Shown in pieces: positions 1-11,093 of a stretch of DNA of 64,000 nucleotides. Below the pieces are notes generated by a model. That model did no database searches. It worked only from the letters and a program-made list of their open reading frames with translations, and was not told the DNA's origin. Numbering within the stretch: the first letter of the stretch is position 1; the number at the start of each line of letters is the position of its first letter. Both the position numbers and the translations under genes were made by a program. Origin of the DNA: Pohlia nutans (taxonomy: Eukaryota; Streptophyta; Bryopsida; Bryales; Mniaceae); contig CM040087.1 in the NCBI GenBank assembly GCA_022496805.1, positions 27,180,253 to 27,244,252 of the forward strand, in the 5' to 3' direction.

Positions 1-3000
1 TTGGCCAACATTTTGTTTTTGAGGCGCAAGTTCTTCACCATCAAGATGGGCGAAGAAGATGACATGTTGGCGCACATCAACAAGGTCAAAGCTCTCGCGG
101 ATCAACTCAACGGTTGCGACGTGTCGGTTACGGATGGTGACATCGTGATGACACTTTTGGAGAGCCTTCCATCATCATACGAGTACCTCATCGTGGCAAT
201 GGAGTCAAGACCCATTACGGAGCTCACATTGGACTATGTGACCTCACGGTTGTTGCACGAGCTTTCGCGGCGAAAGGAGAACGAGTCTCGAGAAGATGGA
301 GCGGCACTCGTGGCGAAGCAATTCAAGAATGGAGGCGGTGGGAGCTCAAGCGACAAGGTGTGCTTCTATTGTGGTAAGAAGGGCCACATTGCCAAATTTT
401 GCTTCAAACGCAAGAGGGATGAGAAAGGGGAGAGTGCAAACAACACTAAAACTCGTGACGATGATGAGTACGCATTTACGGCTAGATATGAGGCAAGCAT
501 GAGCGATGGCATCGAGGGTGATGCAAGCATGAGTGATGGTATCGAGGGTGATGCAAGCATGAGTGATTGGATTGAGGTTGGTGATGAGTATGCAAACATG
601 GCAAGCAATGTATCGTGCAATGGTAGTACGAGTGATTGGATTGTTGATTCGGGGGCTACAAGCCACATGTCACCACATAAAACTTGTTTTCATTCGTATG
701 CTCTCATTAATCCAAGCAGAGTGATTTTGGGAGATGATACGGTGCTTGAGGCCGTTGGCAAGGGCCAAATTGTTGTAGACACCGAGGTGAGGGGTCGTGT
801 GAAGACAATCACTATCCAAGATGTCCTCCACGTTCCCAAATTAACGGCAAATTTACTATCGGTGAGGCAATTAGTGGCAAAGCACTTGAGGGTTGAGTTT
901 AGTGATAAGGGGTGTTATGTGTTGTCACCGAGTCGAGATGAGGTGGCCATCATTGAAGAACACGAGGGCTTGTACCACATCAAGTTCTCCAAGGTGCATT
1001 CGAAGGAATCGGCGGCGTTGGCGCATTCAAACTTGAAGGACGACAAGTTGGCGTTGTGGCATCGTCGACTTGGCCATTTGAACATCAAGAGTGTGAAGAC
1101 ACTACGCGGCATGGTAAGCGGTATGGACCTTCATCAATTGAAAGTGGATGCTTCTACATTCACGTGTGAAGGTTGCATTGAAGGCAAGCAACAACGGTTG
1201 CCATTTGCGGGTGAAGGGGCGACACGGGCCACAAAAGTTTTGGAGATCGTGCATTCGGATGTGTGTGGCCCCATGAAGACCACATCGATGGGAGGTTGCA
1301 AGTACTTTGTGACCTTCATCGATGATTTTTCAAGGAAGATATGGCTCTACCCTATCAAAGCCAAGAGTGAGTGCTTTGAGAAGTTCAAGGAGTTCAAGAC
1401 ATTGGTGGAGAACCAATCCGAGTTGAAGATCAAGGTGTTTCGGTCGGACAATGGCGGCGAGTACATGTCCAAGAAATTTGACGAGCTTTTGAAGAATGAA
1501 GGCATCGCACGCCAAACTTCGGCCCCGTACACGCCTCAACAAAATGGAGTTGCGGAGCGCGCAAATCGCACCATTGTAGAGATGGCGAGGAGCATGTTGC
1601 ACGCTCAAAACTTGAAGTTGGACCTTTGGGCGGAAGCGGTGGTGAATGCGGTATACACACGCAATCGGTGTCCAACAAGCGCGGTTGAAGGCATGACGCC
1701 GGAGCAAGCGTGGAGTGGGAGGCAACCATGTGTTGCACACATGCGCATCTTCGGATGCATTGCATATGCGAAGGTTCCTGACGAACGGAGGACGAAACTC
1801 GAGGCTAAGGCCTTGAAATGTGTGTTTCTTGGGTATTGTGAAGGTACCAAGGCGTATAGACTCATGTCGGTGGACACGAGGAAGATCATTCGGTCACGTG
1901 ATGTGACATTTTGTGAGGAGTCTACGATGGAGGCTCCTTTGGAGGTTGGTCCAAGTGGGAGTAGTGGAGACGTTTTGGTGGACACACCCTCCAAGTCTCC
2001 TAGTGTTGTTGATGTAGGTGATGATGACGGTGATGACGAAGCTGGCGACACGGAGGTTGTTGAAGCGCCATCGAGCTCAAAGGCCAAGAATGGCGCAAAG
2101 GGCACGCAAGAGGAGCAAGTTTCTTCAAGCGAGCGGCGGTACCCCGAGAGATCGCGCAAGCCACCTGGAGAATGGTGGAAGAACCACATCTTCCCTCAAG
2201 TGGAGGACGAGCATGCGAATGTGGCATTATCGGATGGTCCATTGACCATTCGAGAAGCCATGCAAGGTGAGGATGCGGTCAAGTGGGAGCGCGCCATGCA
2301 AGAGGAGTACGACTCTCTAATTGCTAACGGTACGTGGCAATTAACTCCCATTCCAAAGGATCGCAACCCCATTGGTTGCAAATGGGTGTTTCGGACAAAG
2401 AGGGATGTTTCGGGTATTGTTGTGCGTCACAAGGCAAGATTAGTAGCCAAGGGGTTCGCGCAAGTGCATGGGGTGGACTTTCACGAGACATTTGCTCCCG
2501 TGGCCAAGTTCACCACCATTCGATGCATTCTTGCCATTGGAGCGGCCTTGGACTTGGAGATGCATCAAATGGATGTGAAGACCGCATATTTGAATGGCGA
2601 TTTGAAGGAGGACATCTACATGGTGCAATCTGAGGGGTTTGTGCAACAAGGTAATGAGCACCTTGTTTGTAAGTTGCAAAAATCATTGTATGGGTTGAAA
2701 CAATCTCCAAGAGCGTGGTACCAAAAGATTGACACGTTCTTGGTTGCACACGGGTTTACTAGGAGCATTGCGGATCATAGTCTCTACTTCATGCAAGACG
2801 GGCAACATGTGGTGATTGTGATCATATATGTTGATGATTTGATCATTCTTGCAAGCCTCATGAGTTTAATGAATGCATTAAAAGGCATGCTTGAGAGAGA
2901 GTACGAGATGAGTGATCTTGGAGAATTGCACTTTTGTCTTGGTGTTGAGTTTGTGCGAGACAGGGCTACACGCACTATCACCATGAGTCAAGGCAAGTAT

Positions 3001-3837
3001 GTGATGGACGTGCTCAAGAGATTCGGGATGGAGGATTGTAAGCCCGTGGCAACACCATTGGATGCAAACTCCAAGCTCGTCAAGCTTTCGGAGGAGGAGT
3101 ATGCGATGGAGGCTAAATCGATGGCGGAGGTGCCATACAAGCAAGCGGTGGGGTCATTGATGTATGCGATGATTGCGACACGGCCCGACCTTGCGTATCC
3201 AATTAGCGTGGTGAGTCAACACATGGCGAGACCGGGCTCGATGCATTGGATGACGGTCAAGAGGATCATGCGTTATTTGAGGGGCACAAGCGATGTGAAG
3301 TTGTGTCTTGGAGGCAAAGACATTGTGTTGAGCGGCTATTGTGACGCGGACTACGCGGGAGACACGAGCGATCGAAGATCGACAACGGGCTACATGTTCA
3401 AGGTCGGATCGGGAGCGGTGTCGTGGAATAGCAAGCGGCAACAAACCACGGCGACATCAACGGTGGAGGCCGAGTACATGGCTACGAGCCATGCCACGAA
3501 GGAGGCCATTTGGTTGAGGCAACTAATGGTGGATGTGGGTTGCACACAAGGTGAGGCTACAACGATTATGTGTGACAACCAAGGGTGCATTTCACTTGCA
3601 AAGAACCCTACACATCATTCACGCACGAAGCACATTGATGTGCAATACCACTTCATTCGGGAGAAGTTGGAATTGGGAGTTATACATTTGGAGTATTGCC
3701 CAACGGAGCACATGGTGGCGGATGTGCTCACAAAGGGTCTTTGTAAAGACCGACACCAACGATTAGTAATAGCATTTGGACTTAGAGGCTTTGGCTCTAC
3801 GCAAAGTGGGAGTATTGAGGTAATTGATGCAACATAG
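1..3837 (+). CDS. copia Gag-Pol polyprotein, 5'-truncated by the window edge
   Basis: The frame is open from base 1 and encodes 1278 residues, lacking the first 100 or so of the 1381 found in copy 2. Domains in order are: the end of a UBN2-type Gag; a CCHC knuckle (CFYCGKKGHIAKFC, about residue 120); aspartic protease with DSGAT (about 217); the integrase zinc region (LWHRRLGHLN, then CEGC) and its D, D, E core (SDVCGPM, RSDNGGEY, GVAERANR); reverse transcriptase with YVDD (about 945); and RNase H with CDADYAGD. Protease-integrase-RT-RNase H is the copia order. No internal stop is present, and the stop codon lies 25 bp inside the 3' LTR. Differences from copy 2 include FLNGDLEED to YLNGDLKED in RT. 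Confidence 0.95.
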   Translation: MANILFLRRKFFTIKMGEEDDMLAHINKVKALADQLNGCDVSVTDGDIVMTLLESLPSSYEYLIVAMESRPITELTLDYVTSRLLHELSRRKENESREDGAALVAKQFKNGGGGSSSDKVCFYCGKKGHIAKFCFKRKRDEKGESANNTKTRDDDEYAFTARYEASMSDGIEGDASMSDGIEGDASMSDWIEVGDEYANMASNVSCNGSTSDWIVDSGATSHMSPHKTCFHSYALINPSRVILGDDTVLEAVGKGQIVVDTEVRGRVKTITIQDVLHVPKLTANLLSVRQLVAKHLRVEFSDKGCYVLSPSRDEVAIIEEHEGLYHIKFSKVHSKESAALAHSNLKDDKLALWHRRLGHLNIKSVKTLRGMVSGMDLHQLKVDASTFTCEGCIEGKQQRLPFAGEGATRATKVLEIVHSDVCGPMKTTSMGGCKYFVTFIDDFSRKIWLYPIKAKSECFEKFKEFKTLVENQSELKIKVFRSDNGGEYMSKKFDELLKNEGIARQTSAPYTPQQNGVAERANRTIVEMARSMLHAQNLKLDLWAEAVVNAVYTRNRCPTSAVEGMTPEQAWSGRQPCVAHMRIFGCIAYAKVPDERRTKLEAKALKCVFLGYCEGTKAYRLMSVDTRKIIRSRDVTFCEESTMEAPLEVGPSGSSGDVLVDTPSKSPSVVDVGDDDGDDEAGDTEVVEAPSSSKAKNGAKGTQEEQVSSSERRYPERSRKPPGEWWKNHIFPQVEDEHANVALSDGPLTIREAMQGEDAVKWERAMQEEYDSLIANGTWQLTPIPKDRNPIGCKWVFRTKRDVSGIVVRHKARLVAKGFAQVHGVDFHETFAPVAKFTTIRCILAIGAALDLEMHQMDVKTAYLNGDLKEDIYMVQSEGFVQQGNEHLVCKLQKSLYGLKQSPRAWYQKIDTFLVAHGFTRSIADHSLYFMQDGQHVVIVIIYVDDLIILASLMSLMNALKGMLEREYEMSDLGELHFCLGVEFVRDRATRTITMSQGKYVMDVLKRFGMEDCKPVATPLDANSKLVKLSEEEYAMEAKSMAEVPYKQAVGSLMYAMIATRPDLAYPISVVSQHMARPGSMHWMTVKRIMRYLRGTSDVKLCLGGKDIVLSGYCDADYAGDTSDRRSTTGYMFKVGSGAVSWNSKRQQTTATSTVEAEYMATSHATKEAIWLRQLMVDVGCTQGEATTIMCDNQGCISLAKNPTHHSRTKHIDVQYHFIREKLELGVIHLEYCPTEHMVADVLTKGLCKDRHQRLVIAFGLRGFGSTQSGSIEVIDAT

Positions 3838-4070
3838 TATTGCTAGAAGCCAAAGACGTACGGGTGCTAAATAATGGTGTGTGGGAGGAGGGGTTAGGCA
3901 TGGGCTGATCTCTAGAGTGTCCTTGTGATGAGTTATCCCATATGGTTTGTCCATGGTGACCTCCTAGTGTACACTACTTAAGGTGGAAGGCCTTTGAGTA
4001 AAGATTATCTCTTTCTACGCATTCCTTGTGTTTGTGTGTGTGCCTTGTGCAATCTTCTCTACCTTCAATA
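3813..4070 (+). repeat. 3' LTR of copia copy 1 (258 bp)
   Basis: It starts TATTGAGG and ends CCTTCAATA, so the termini are the short inverted repeat TATTG/CAATA. The purine-rich tract just upstream (CAAAGTGGGAG) is the likely polypurine tract. The same 258-bp sequence flanks copia copy 2 in the opposite orientation. Confidence 0.95.
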
Positions 4071-5532
4071 GTGGGAACTCCTCAGGGTCGATTGGCTGGA
4101 TAGTAATGCCAAATGGCAGTTTGAGAACCTCGTGAATCACAGTCGGGTCGACTGTGACTGTATGCGTGCGGACTCGCGCGGTGATCGATTTGTTGGGGAG
4201 GTCGACTACCGCAGCGTTGACGAACTCCTGGATCAGCTCCATGCGTGGCGCGCGTTGAGGGTTGTCCCAGTCGAGTGCTACAAAGTCTGCAACGCCGATT
4301 GCCTTGATGAATTCGGTCTCGGTCTTGTGTTCAGCTGCGTACTCGCGCCATTCTCGCATCGGCCGCATCGACTGGAAGGTGAGGACTTTGTAGAGTCCCT
4401 CCCTAGTGCGGATTGGAATTTCGTAACTCGGTGGTGCGGAGGACCAAAGGCGTCGGGCGCTGCGATCAGTCGACTTGCCTTTCGCCATCGATCGGTCGGC
4501 TGTAAATCTGCGCACAAGGAGACAAGAGAAAGGTCGGCGTAGTTCCGAAGTCGGCTCGCACACAGTCGGCTGTAGTGGCGATGGGCGCGCTCGTTTCCTA
4601 CTCAATCTACTCTCGATGATCTCACGCACAGTCGGGCTACAGGATTGCTTCACTACTCGTCGCCGTTCTACTCGTGATTGTCTAAATCTTTTGCTAAGAA
4701 TGCACAAGGCAAGAGCCGCGGAGTGGCGGTCGGGCGGAGGAGAAGGGAAAGAGGGGAAAGAGTGAGCAATGGGAGATAGGAGGCGCGCGGCCGGTGGGTC
4801 GGCTGGAGCGGAATCTAAAGGCGAGGAAGCAAGAGGAGGAAGAAGAGGTGCGGCCATGGTGCTAAATACCTGCCCTATGGGCCTTGCATTCAAAACTGAG
4901 AAGATAGGTGAGGGCGGCGGCCATAAATATGGCGGCTCGTCTAGGGTTTGACCGGTTGGGTTGACCAGTCGGGTCGACCAGTCGAGTCGACCCACGGTGA
5001 CTAGGTCGGGTCGGTTCCGTTTCTGTCGGTTGGACTCATCTTCGTTCTGTTCTAGAGTCGACCTAATCTCTTATTTGCTAGGGAGTGGGCTAGCCAGGTC
5101 GGCTGGAGGTAGCTCGCCTAGAACTCTGTAGGGTTTGAGTTTGTTGACGTTGACGACTACCGGGTCGGGGTCAAAGTGTTGGATGCTGACTAGGAGGACA
5201 GTGTTATTTGGGAGGGTATACTGGACACGATATGGACCGAACCATTTGCTACGAAGTTTACCGGTATGGGCATTTTTTCCTTTCGGGTGCCATAGGACGT
5301 AGTCGCCTACATTGTATCGAGTCGACTGACCTTGGGTGTGGGCCCACTGGGCTCGGTTCCACTGTTGTGCGCCGTGGTGGGTGGCTGCTGTCAGTCGGGT
5401 CTCGTCTAATTTCTCCAGTTCGGCGGCTCGGGCTGCTAGGACTCGCCTGGGAGTGAAGTCGGTAGTCGATGTCGATCGTGGTGTCGGGATGATGTATTCG
5501 GTTGGCATCAACGGCGTCAGACCATAAACCAA
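4071..5532 (-). pseudogene. A1 integrase C-terminus and start of the extra 3' ORF
   Basis: The frame continues from the integrase after a TAA at 5533 that reads CAA in copy A2. The integrase tail (residues WFGPYRVQY, then NVNKLKPYRV) leads, after another stop near 5071, into a proline-rich linker and a compact domain beginning near the MAKGKSTDR motif. In that domain the spacing of REWREYAA, ELIQEFVNAAVV and VTVDPTVIHEVLKLP recalls the plant retroelement 3' domain often annotated as 'putative plant transposon protein'. That link is pattern recognition only. The domain is cut at 4071 by copia copy 1. Confidence 0.8.
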
Positions 5533-7803
5533 TTAGAAAGGTGTGTGGCCTGTGCCAACTTTGTATGCCGTTCGGTAAGCAAATAGGACCGTGTGGAGCT
5601 GTAAGTCCCAGTCGGTCCGATTCTCGTTGACTAGCTTTTGGAGCATTCGGACTATGATCTTGTTGGTCGACTCGGCTTGGCCGTTGCCTTGCGGATAGTA
5701 TGTCGTTGAAGTCGTGTGTCGGAGTAAGAAATGCTCGGTGAGAGTGTGCACCGTGCTATTGATAAAATGGGTCTCTTGGTCGGTTACTAGGTGGAGTGGA
5801 CATCCAAACCGGGTGAGGATTGCCTCGTATAGGAACTGCGCGGTTTCCCTGGCGATGTTTCCCCGGAGAGCTCTAGCCTCCACCCATTTGGTGGCATAGT
5901 CGGTAGCCACCAAAATGTATCGACAGGCTGTATGTCGGGTCTTCTTGACGGGGCCTATGAAGTCGAGTCTCCATTTCATAAATGGTTCTGCGGGTAGTTG
6001 GGTGACGAGCTTCGAGGAGACTGTCTTGGGTAGTCCGCCTGTCAGCTGGCATTCATGACACGACTGGCAGTACTGTACAGCGCCTTGGTGTAGAGTCGGC
6101 CACCAGTAGCCTGCGTCTAGTATTTTCCGGATCGTGATGTCATGAGAAAAATGTCCCCCCGCGTTGCCTTTGTGTAATTCTTGGAGTATTGTTGTCGGTT
6201 GACTGCCGGTCAGGACTAGTCGGAGCTGGTGGTCCTTGCCGAGTCGGTACAGTTGTCCGTCGAGTACTTGGTACGGAATGGCTTTGTGAGCGATTCGTTT
6301 GCGGGCTTCCTTCGTCATGTGGGTTGGAAAAGTCCCGGTAGTCAAGTAGTCGACTATCGGGTGTAGCCAGTCGGTTTCGGTGGAGAATAGTTGTGCGTCG
6401 ACTGTCTGGTCGGGTATGCCTATGGCTGGCTCGGCCCCTTCATTTCTTGATAGTGCGTCGGCTACTCCATGTGTTTTGCCTGGTTTATAAACCACAGTGA
6501 AGTCGAATTCAAGAAACAGTAGTAGCCAGCGTGCCAGTCGACCCCATACCTGGGGTTTGTTGATCAAGTACTGGAGCGCCAGGTGGTCGACATAGAAGAC
6601 GAACTTATTACCTAGGAGGTAATGGCGGAATTTGTTGATGGCGTATACCATTGCGAGAGCTTCCTTCTCGGTTGTTGTATAGTCCTTCTCTGCTTTGTTG
6701 AGTAGTCGAGAAGCGTAGGCTATCGGCTGGTCGATGTTGCCGGTCGGGTTCTGTGCTAGCATCGCCCCGACTGCTATGTCGGATGCATCTGTGTGTATGT
6801 CGAAGTCGAGTGACCAGTCGACTCCGATCAGGATTGGTGCAGTCTGGTATCGATCCTTGATGGTCTGGTATGCTGTTGCGCACGCTGGCGTCCAGTCGAA
6901 CGGTTCGCCTTTCCTGGTCAGCTTGGTGATGGGTTCCATGATGGCAGCATAATTTTTGATGAAGCATCGGTTGAACTGGGCTAGTCCGTTGAACGTCTGA
7001 ATGGCTTTGACGTCCTTTGGTGACGGCATGTCGACTAGGGCCTGAATTTTCTTTGGATCCGGAAACTTGCCTTCCCGTCCGACAATATAGCCCAAAATTA
7101 CACCAGAAGGAACATAGAATATACATTTTTTTGGATTGAGGCTTACCCCGTACTGTCGACATCGGTCGAAGACTAGTCTGAGCTTCGGTAGGTGGGAGTC
7201 GATGTCGCTGTAGACACTGAAATCGTCTAGGAATAGCTTCATGAAGTCGCCCAGGTACTCTTTGAAGATCTGGTTGACGATGCGCTGGTAGGTCGGCGGG
7301 GCGTTCTTCAATCCAAACGGCATCACAACCCATACATATGCGCCCCATTCGGTAATGAACGCGGTTTTGGGGCGGTCGGTCGGGTCGATCCGTACCTGGT
7401 GGTAGCCTGAGAAACAGTCGATGAAGGAGTAGGCTTCATAGCCTATGACTGCGTCGAGGACCTCGTCCGTGAATAGAAGGGGGTACGGGTCTTTCTTGGT
7501 TGCTGCATTAAGTCGACGGAAATCTACACATATCTGTAGTTTCCCATTCTTTTTGGGGACCACGACTATAGGGGATAGCCATGTGGCGTGGTCGACCGGT
7601 GCTATGAATCCTGCTTTTAGGAGTCGTTCCAGGTCGTCTTTTACTGCTTGTGCATAATTCGGGTTCATCCGGTACCTTGCCTGGTGACTCGGGGAGATGG
7701 TCGGGTCGAGCTCGATCTGATGAGTCGCTATGTGTTCCGGTATTCCTCGCAGATCTTCGTAAGAGAAGGCGAAAATGTCAATGTATTCCTTGAACAGGGA
7801 TTC
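5533..7803 (-). pseudogene. A1 reverse transcriptase, RNase H and integrase
   Basis: A 711-residue open stretch (start Met at 7668) plus upstream in-frame sequence encodes gypsy Pol. RT shows the LSPIVVVPKKNGKLQICVDF region, the MPFGLKNAPPTYQR motif and the LFLDDF active site. RNase H has HTDASDIAVGAMLA and a TTTEKEALA segment. Integrase has an HHCC finger ending CQSCHEC, then DFIGP, a VTDQ core and the YYPQGNGQAES region. The RT-integrase order is Ty3/gypsy. In the core, A2 reads VSDQGTHF where A1 reads VTDQETHF, which suggests decay here. Protease is missing upstream because of a deletion. Confidence 0.92.
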
Positions 7804-8357
7804 TGCATCATTTGATCACGTAGTTCATCTTCCTGCATCATTTGATCACGTAGTTTTTCTTGGGCAGTCCAGTCGGTCTTCTCAGTGGTTTCGTCAGGGG
7901 TCGGTTGGTCGGTAGTCGACTGGCTTCTGGTAATTGCTGCGACCGTTAGGACACCGACCGAGGTGCTCGGTAGTTCTTCAATGACCACTGACGATGTGTT
8001 GGGCTTGGTCTCGATCTGCTGATTATGGAATTGGACGACCTTCGGATCCTTCAGTAGGGGACACAAGTGTGTCGGGTGGTCCAATGTTTTGCACAGAGAG
8101 CAAGGGAATATCCGTCGTGGTGTGCTATCTCGTGGTGGTCGACTCCTTGATTCCACGGTAGTTGACACTGGTGTTGCTGCTGCTACTGCCGCTGTCCTAT
8201 TAGCCGCCGCGCGCCTTTTTCCGATCTTGCTCTCCGGATTGAGCCAGCAATCGCGTTCGAAATGACCTGGCTTCTTGCATCGGTTGCAAAATGCGCGTTT
8301 TGTAGTCTCGGGCCGCTCGGTAGTAGTCGGGTTCCCGAGGTAGTCCGCTTTCTGCAA
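7804..8357 (-). pseudogene. A1 Gag C-terminal zinc-knuckle region, frameshifted
   Basis: It contains two CX2CX4HX4C knuckles (CNRCKKPGHFERDC and CSLCKTLDHPTHLC). The frame differs from upstream Gag because five bases present in A2 are missing near 8335. At the 3' end the coding sequence jumps from the LRDQMMQ region straight to sequence that in other copies lies just before RT (the ESLF...FAFSY segment, here out of frame). Protease and linker, about 1 kb by comparison with family B, are therefore deleted. A 23-bp direct repeat (7803-7825 and 7833-7855) lies at this junction. Confidence 0.8.
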
Positions 8358-10086
8358 GTTTAGCCGATTTCTTGGCCTGGGCTAGTGTCGATCTTGGGAG
8401 TCCGACTGTGGCTACCTGCAGATACTTCAACAAACCAGCTCAAAAATTGCTTAGTAGGAAATTATCAGCCGGAAGGACCTCAAACTGGCTGGCTAGTTTC
8501 ATCATCCGTTCGTAGTAATCGTCAATCGACTCTTTGGCATCCTGTTTCATACTGCGGAAACGTAGGTAAGCCTGGTCGTCATTGTCGATATCCTGGTAGC
8601 GGTGTTTGAAGGCATCGAGGATTTCATGTAAGTTTTGGTGTGGGTATGACGTCCGTTGAGTCGAGAACCAATTATAGTTAGCAGCATCGACTAGGGAATT
8701 ACCGAACAACGCTATAGTAATAGTCGAGTCGGTTTCGCCATTCAACGTAAGGGCATTGAGGAATCGATGGACATGCGTAATGGCACACTTACCTTCCTTG
8801 TAGGTAGGCATCGCTACCGGTTTCCGAGCAGTCGTCCGAGTCGGGAGTGTAGCTGCTGGGTAGGGAGGCTGCTGCTGCGTCTGAGCTGCAGGTGCCGAAT
8901 AGCCTATCGACCGAGGGTTGTATAGTGCACATTGGTCGAGAAGATGACCATAGTCGCCACAAGATGTACACCTAGGTACGGTGGGTTGGTACTGGTTCAC
9001 AGTCGGTAGGGCTGGTGGCTGGGAGGCTACCGGTCGGTTGTATGGGTTTTGTGGCATGGGCCTATTATGCGTCTGTGAAAACGATGGTTGATTGATAGGT
9101 TGCATTATAGGAATGCCTATCGCTGATTGAGTTGTTTAACTAGGTGGTAGACTAGTCCGAGGAGTCGACACTCTGGGTGTTGTAGTGTGGGTGACCCTCG
9201 GCTGATCTATGTATAGAATATTCGGCTCATGAATGTGAGTGCGAATATTCGGGAGACTGGGTCGAGTAACAACTTGGTCGACTGGTTGGTTGGAGTGATA
9301 GATCTGTCTGATCCTATCGACTAAGTCATTATCAAAGTCGTCTATGCCAGTCGAGTATGGGTTGTCGGTACCTGGTGATCCGGGTCGACTATTCATTTGA
9401 CCAGGAGAACTGGGTTCCTGGCGAAATGTAGGCGACTGGTCCGGTCGACCTGGCTGCGGTTCCGAGTGTTGTTGCTCAGGTGTCGGGTTCTGGCTAGACA
9501 AAAGATCGGCCAGTTGGGAGTCCAATTCATCCCTATTACAACGTAGTTGGTCTATTTGTAACTGTCGTTGATATGAAATGATGGGAGGTTCGGTAGCGTA
9601 CCTTACTAGTCGTTGATGCGCACTGGAAGGTCGTTCCGGTAAGTCGAGCGGGTCGTCCAGGAGCCTTTGTGGAGAAGTCGGGTTCGACCTTGACTGAAAC
9701 GCCACTGTCGGGCGGGTCTGATGATTCGTGGTGTACATGGTTGGTAGAATCGCCAGGGGTCGGATTGGCATGTCTGGGATGCCGCGTCCCATTGGTACCG
9801 AAGTTTCGTGAAAAATGGTGCCTTCCGGGGTATTCATCCTTCCCTGCGTGATCTCCATGTAGTGTTGTAAAGACGGGTCGGTAGAAGTCGATGCTGCGAC
9901 TTGCCGCCGAATCTCGTATGTTGGTCGGGGATCTATTCCCGTGGTAGTCTCATGGACTACTGTCGGTGGAACGATCTCCGACTGTAAATTTCGCCATTCT
10001 CTATGAAAACGTGGGTTAGAGAGCTGGTCGGCAGTGACTTCGACTGCTAAGGGAGAACCGGTAGCTCGTGTACGCGGTCGTTCCAT
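8358..10086 (-). pseudogene. A1 Gag (capsid/nucleocapsid), with stops
   Basis: Starts at ATG 10086 (MERPRTRAT). The N-terminal third is low-complexity, rich in Pro, Ser and Thr. A capsid-like domain follows with ALTLNGETDS, a YNWFSTQR segment, the AFKHRYQDID motif and an ERMMKLASQFEVLP helix, as in plant gypsy Gag. A CCHC knuckle (CTSCGDYGHLLDQC) lies just before it. In-frame stops occur at 9136 (TAA, where A2 has TAC) and 8440 (TGA, where A2 has CGA). The Gag is therefore recognisable but not translatable whole. Confidence 0.85.
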
Positions 10087-10551
10087 ACTAGCGACGCGGC
10101 AGTTATCGGATCTAGATCTGGATCTGGGATTTAGATCCGACTTCTGCTAGGTAGGTCGGGCTCTGAGATCCGTTTGGCTAGTCTTTTGTGCTGGCCTAGT
10201 CGGTTGCTCTGTGGCACCGTAAGCCTTGTTCACAGACTGCTCCTACAGATTCTTGGTCAGTAGCCTTTATCGACTGTTGACTACCCGGGTCGACTGTTAC
10301 ACAGACTGATCTCCGAGGCACTTTTCGGCTACTCGGGCTCTGGATTTTTCTCAAGACATGTGATTTACGTGTAGGAAGCAGATGGCTGCTGTTTCCTAGG
10401 GACGTATAGCGCCTTAGCGATAGGTGATAGAATCGACTAGGATCTAGATCTGGATCGACCAGGATTTGGATCTGGATCTAGATCTAGATCAGGATCTGAC
10501 TAGCCCAACAGAAAGACTAGTGTCTGAGCTGAACTTTGCATGGTCGCCAAA
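10087..10551 (-). promoter_or_regulatory. A1 leader and primer-binding site
   Basis: This is the untranslated stretch between the 5' LTR and gag. Directly inside the LTR the minus strand reads TTTGGCGACCATGC, a TGG-initial tRNA primer-binding site; its core TGGCGACCAT is shared with family B. Near 10438-10500 the leader has a cluster of GATCTA/GATCTG hexamers, also present in A2 (47178-47237). I see no convincing gene. Confidence 0.7.
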
Positions 10552-11093
10552 TGTTAAGGGGGTTTTCTAGAAACCGACCTTAAACGAATGAAGCTACTCC
10601 GCCCAAGACTATTCCACTCTAGACTAGTTTCTAGAGATTGAGAGAAGTAGTAAGAGGTTTCTACTATGAAGAATGAACTGTCGACTAAGGAAAAGCACCA
10701 GTATGCTAGTAAGTCGACTCCTGCATACCCACAGACTACTGCAACTATCCAAGATACAACCACAAGGAATGATTCAAGAGCAGGAAACAGCAGTAGTCTA
10801 ACAGCAGTAGTCTAACATACTAGTGCGCACAATAAGAACTTAAGACAAGAATGAAGTACAACTGAGGCTGCCAAAAAGATGTACAAATGGTATAGCAACA
10901 ACTCTCTCGAAGAGAGTGAAGGTACATATAGGAGACTAGTCTGACAGTGTGTCAGACTGGTCGACCGTAAAAGTCGGGTCGACCAGTCTGTACCAGCCTG
11001 TACTGCCACGTGTCTCCTGTTGGGTCTATTCCTGCCGGGTATAGACTAGCCTACTCTTAGCCTAAGGGAATATCAACTAATATTCGGTTAACA
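10552..11093 (-). repeat. 5' LTR of gypsy A1 (542 bp)
   Basis: Bounded by TGTTAAGGGG at the left and GGTTAACA at the right on the plus strand, so the termini are TGTTAA/TTAACA. Near the U3 side are two inverted repeats: GTCTGACA/TGTCAGAC around a 3-base loop, and ACTGGTCGACC/GGTCGACCAGT. Homologous copies are at 23545-24090, 47290-47831 and, partial and inverted, 47832-48109. Confidence 0.95.

Larger units (their letters stand above)
1..4070 (+). mobile_element. Ty1/copia retrotransposon, copy 1 (5' end off window)
   Basis: This is the 3' three-quarters of a copia element: an open polyprotein followed by a 258-bp 3' LTR. It is nearly identical to the complete copia copy at 40270-45725, differing by a few substitutions. 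The 5' LTR, leader and about the first 100 codons lie left of base 1. The element ends at 4070 in CAATA, and GTGGG at 4071-4075 should be its right target-site duplication. The flanking DNA is the 3' ORF of a family A gypsy element, and the uninterrupted counterpart is near 19495. The open frame and close match to copy 2 indicate a recent insertion. Confidence 0.95.
4071..11093 (-). mobile_element. Ty3/gypsy retrotransposon family A, copy A1
   Basis: It runs on the minus strand from a 542-bp 5' LTR (10552-11093) through leader, gag, RT, RNase H and integrase into a 3' extension that copia copy 1 interrupts at 4070. The rest of the 3' ORF and the 3' LTR must lie left of the window. It sits in the 3' ORF of gypsy B1, and GCGCT at 11094-11098 is the expected right TSD. 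The copy is defective: a deletion removed the protease, a 5-base deletion shifts the gag frame near 8340, and several stops are private to it. The Athila/Tat-like layout (TGGCGACC primer site, extra 3' ORF) is my inference. Confidence 0.92.
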
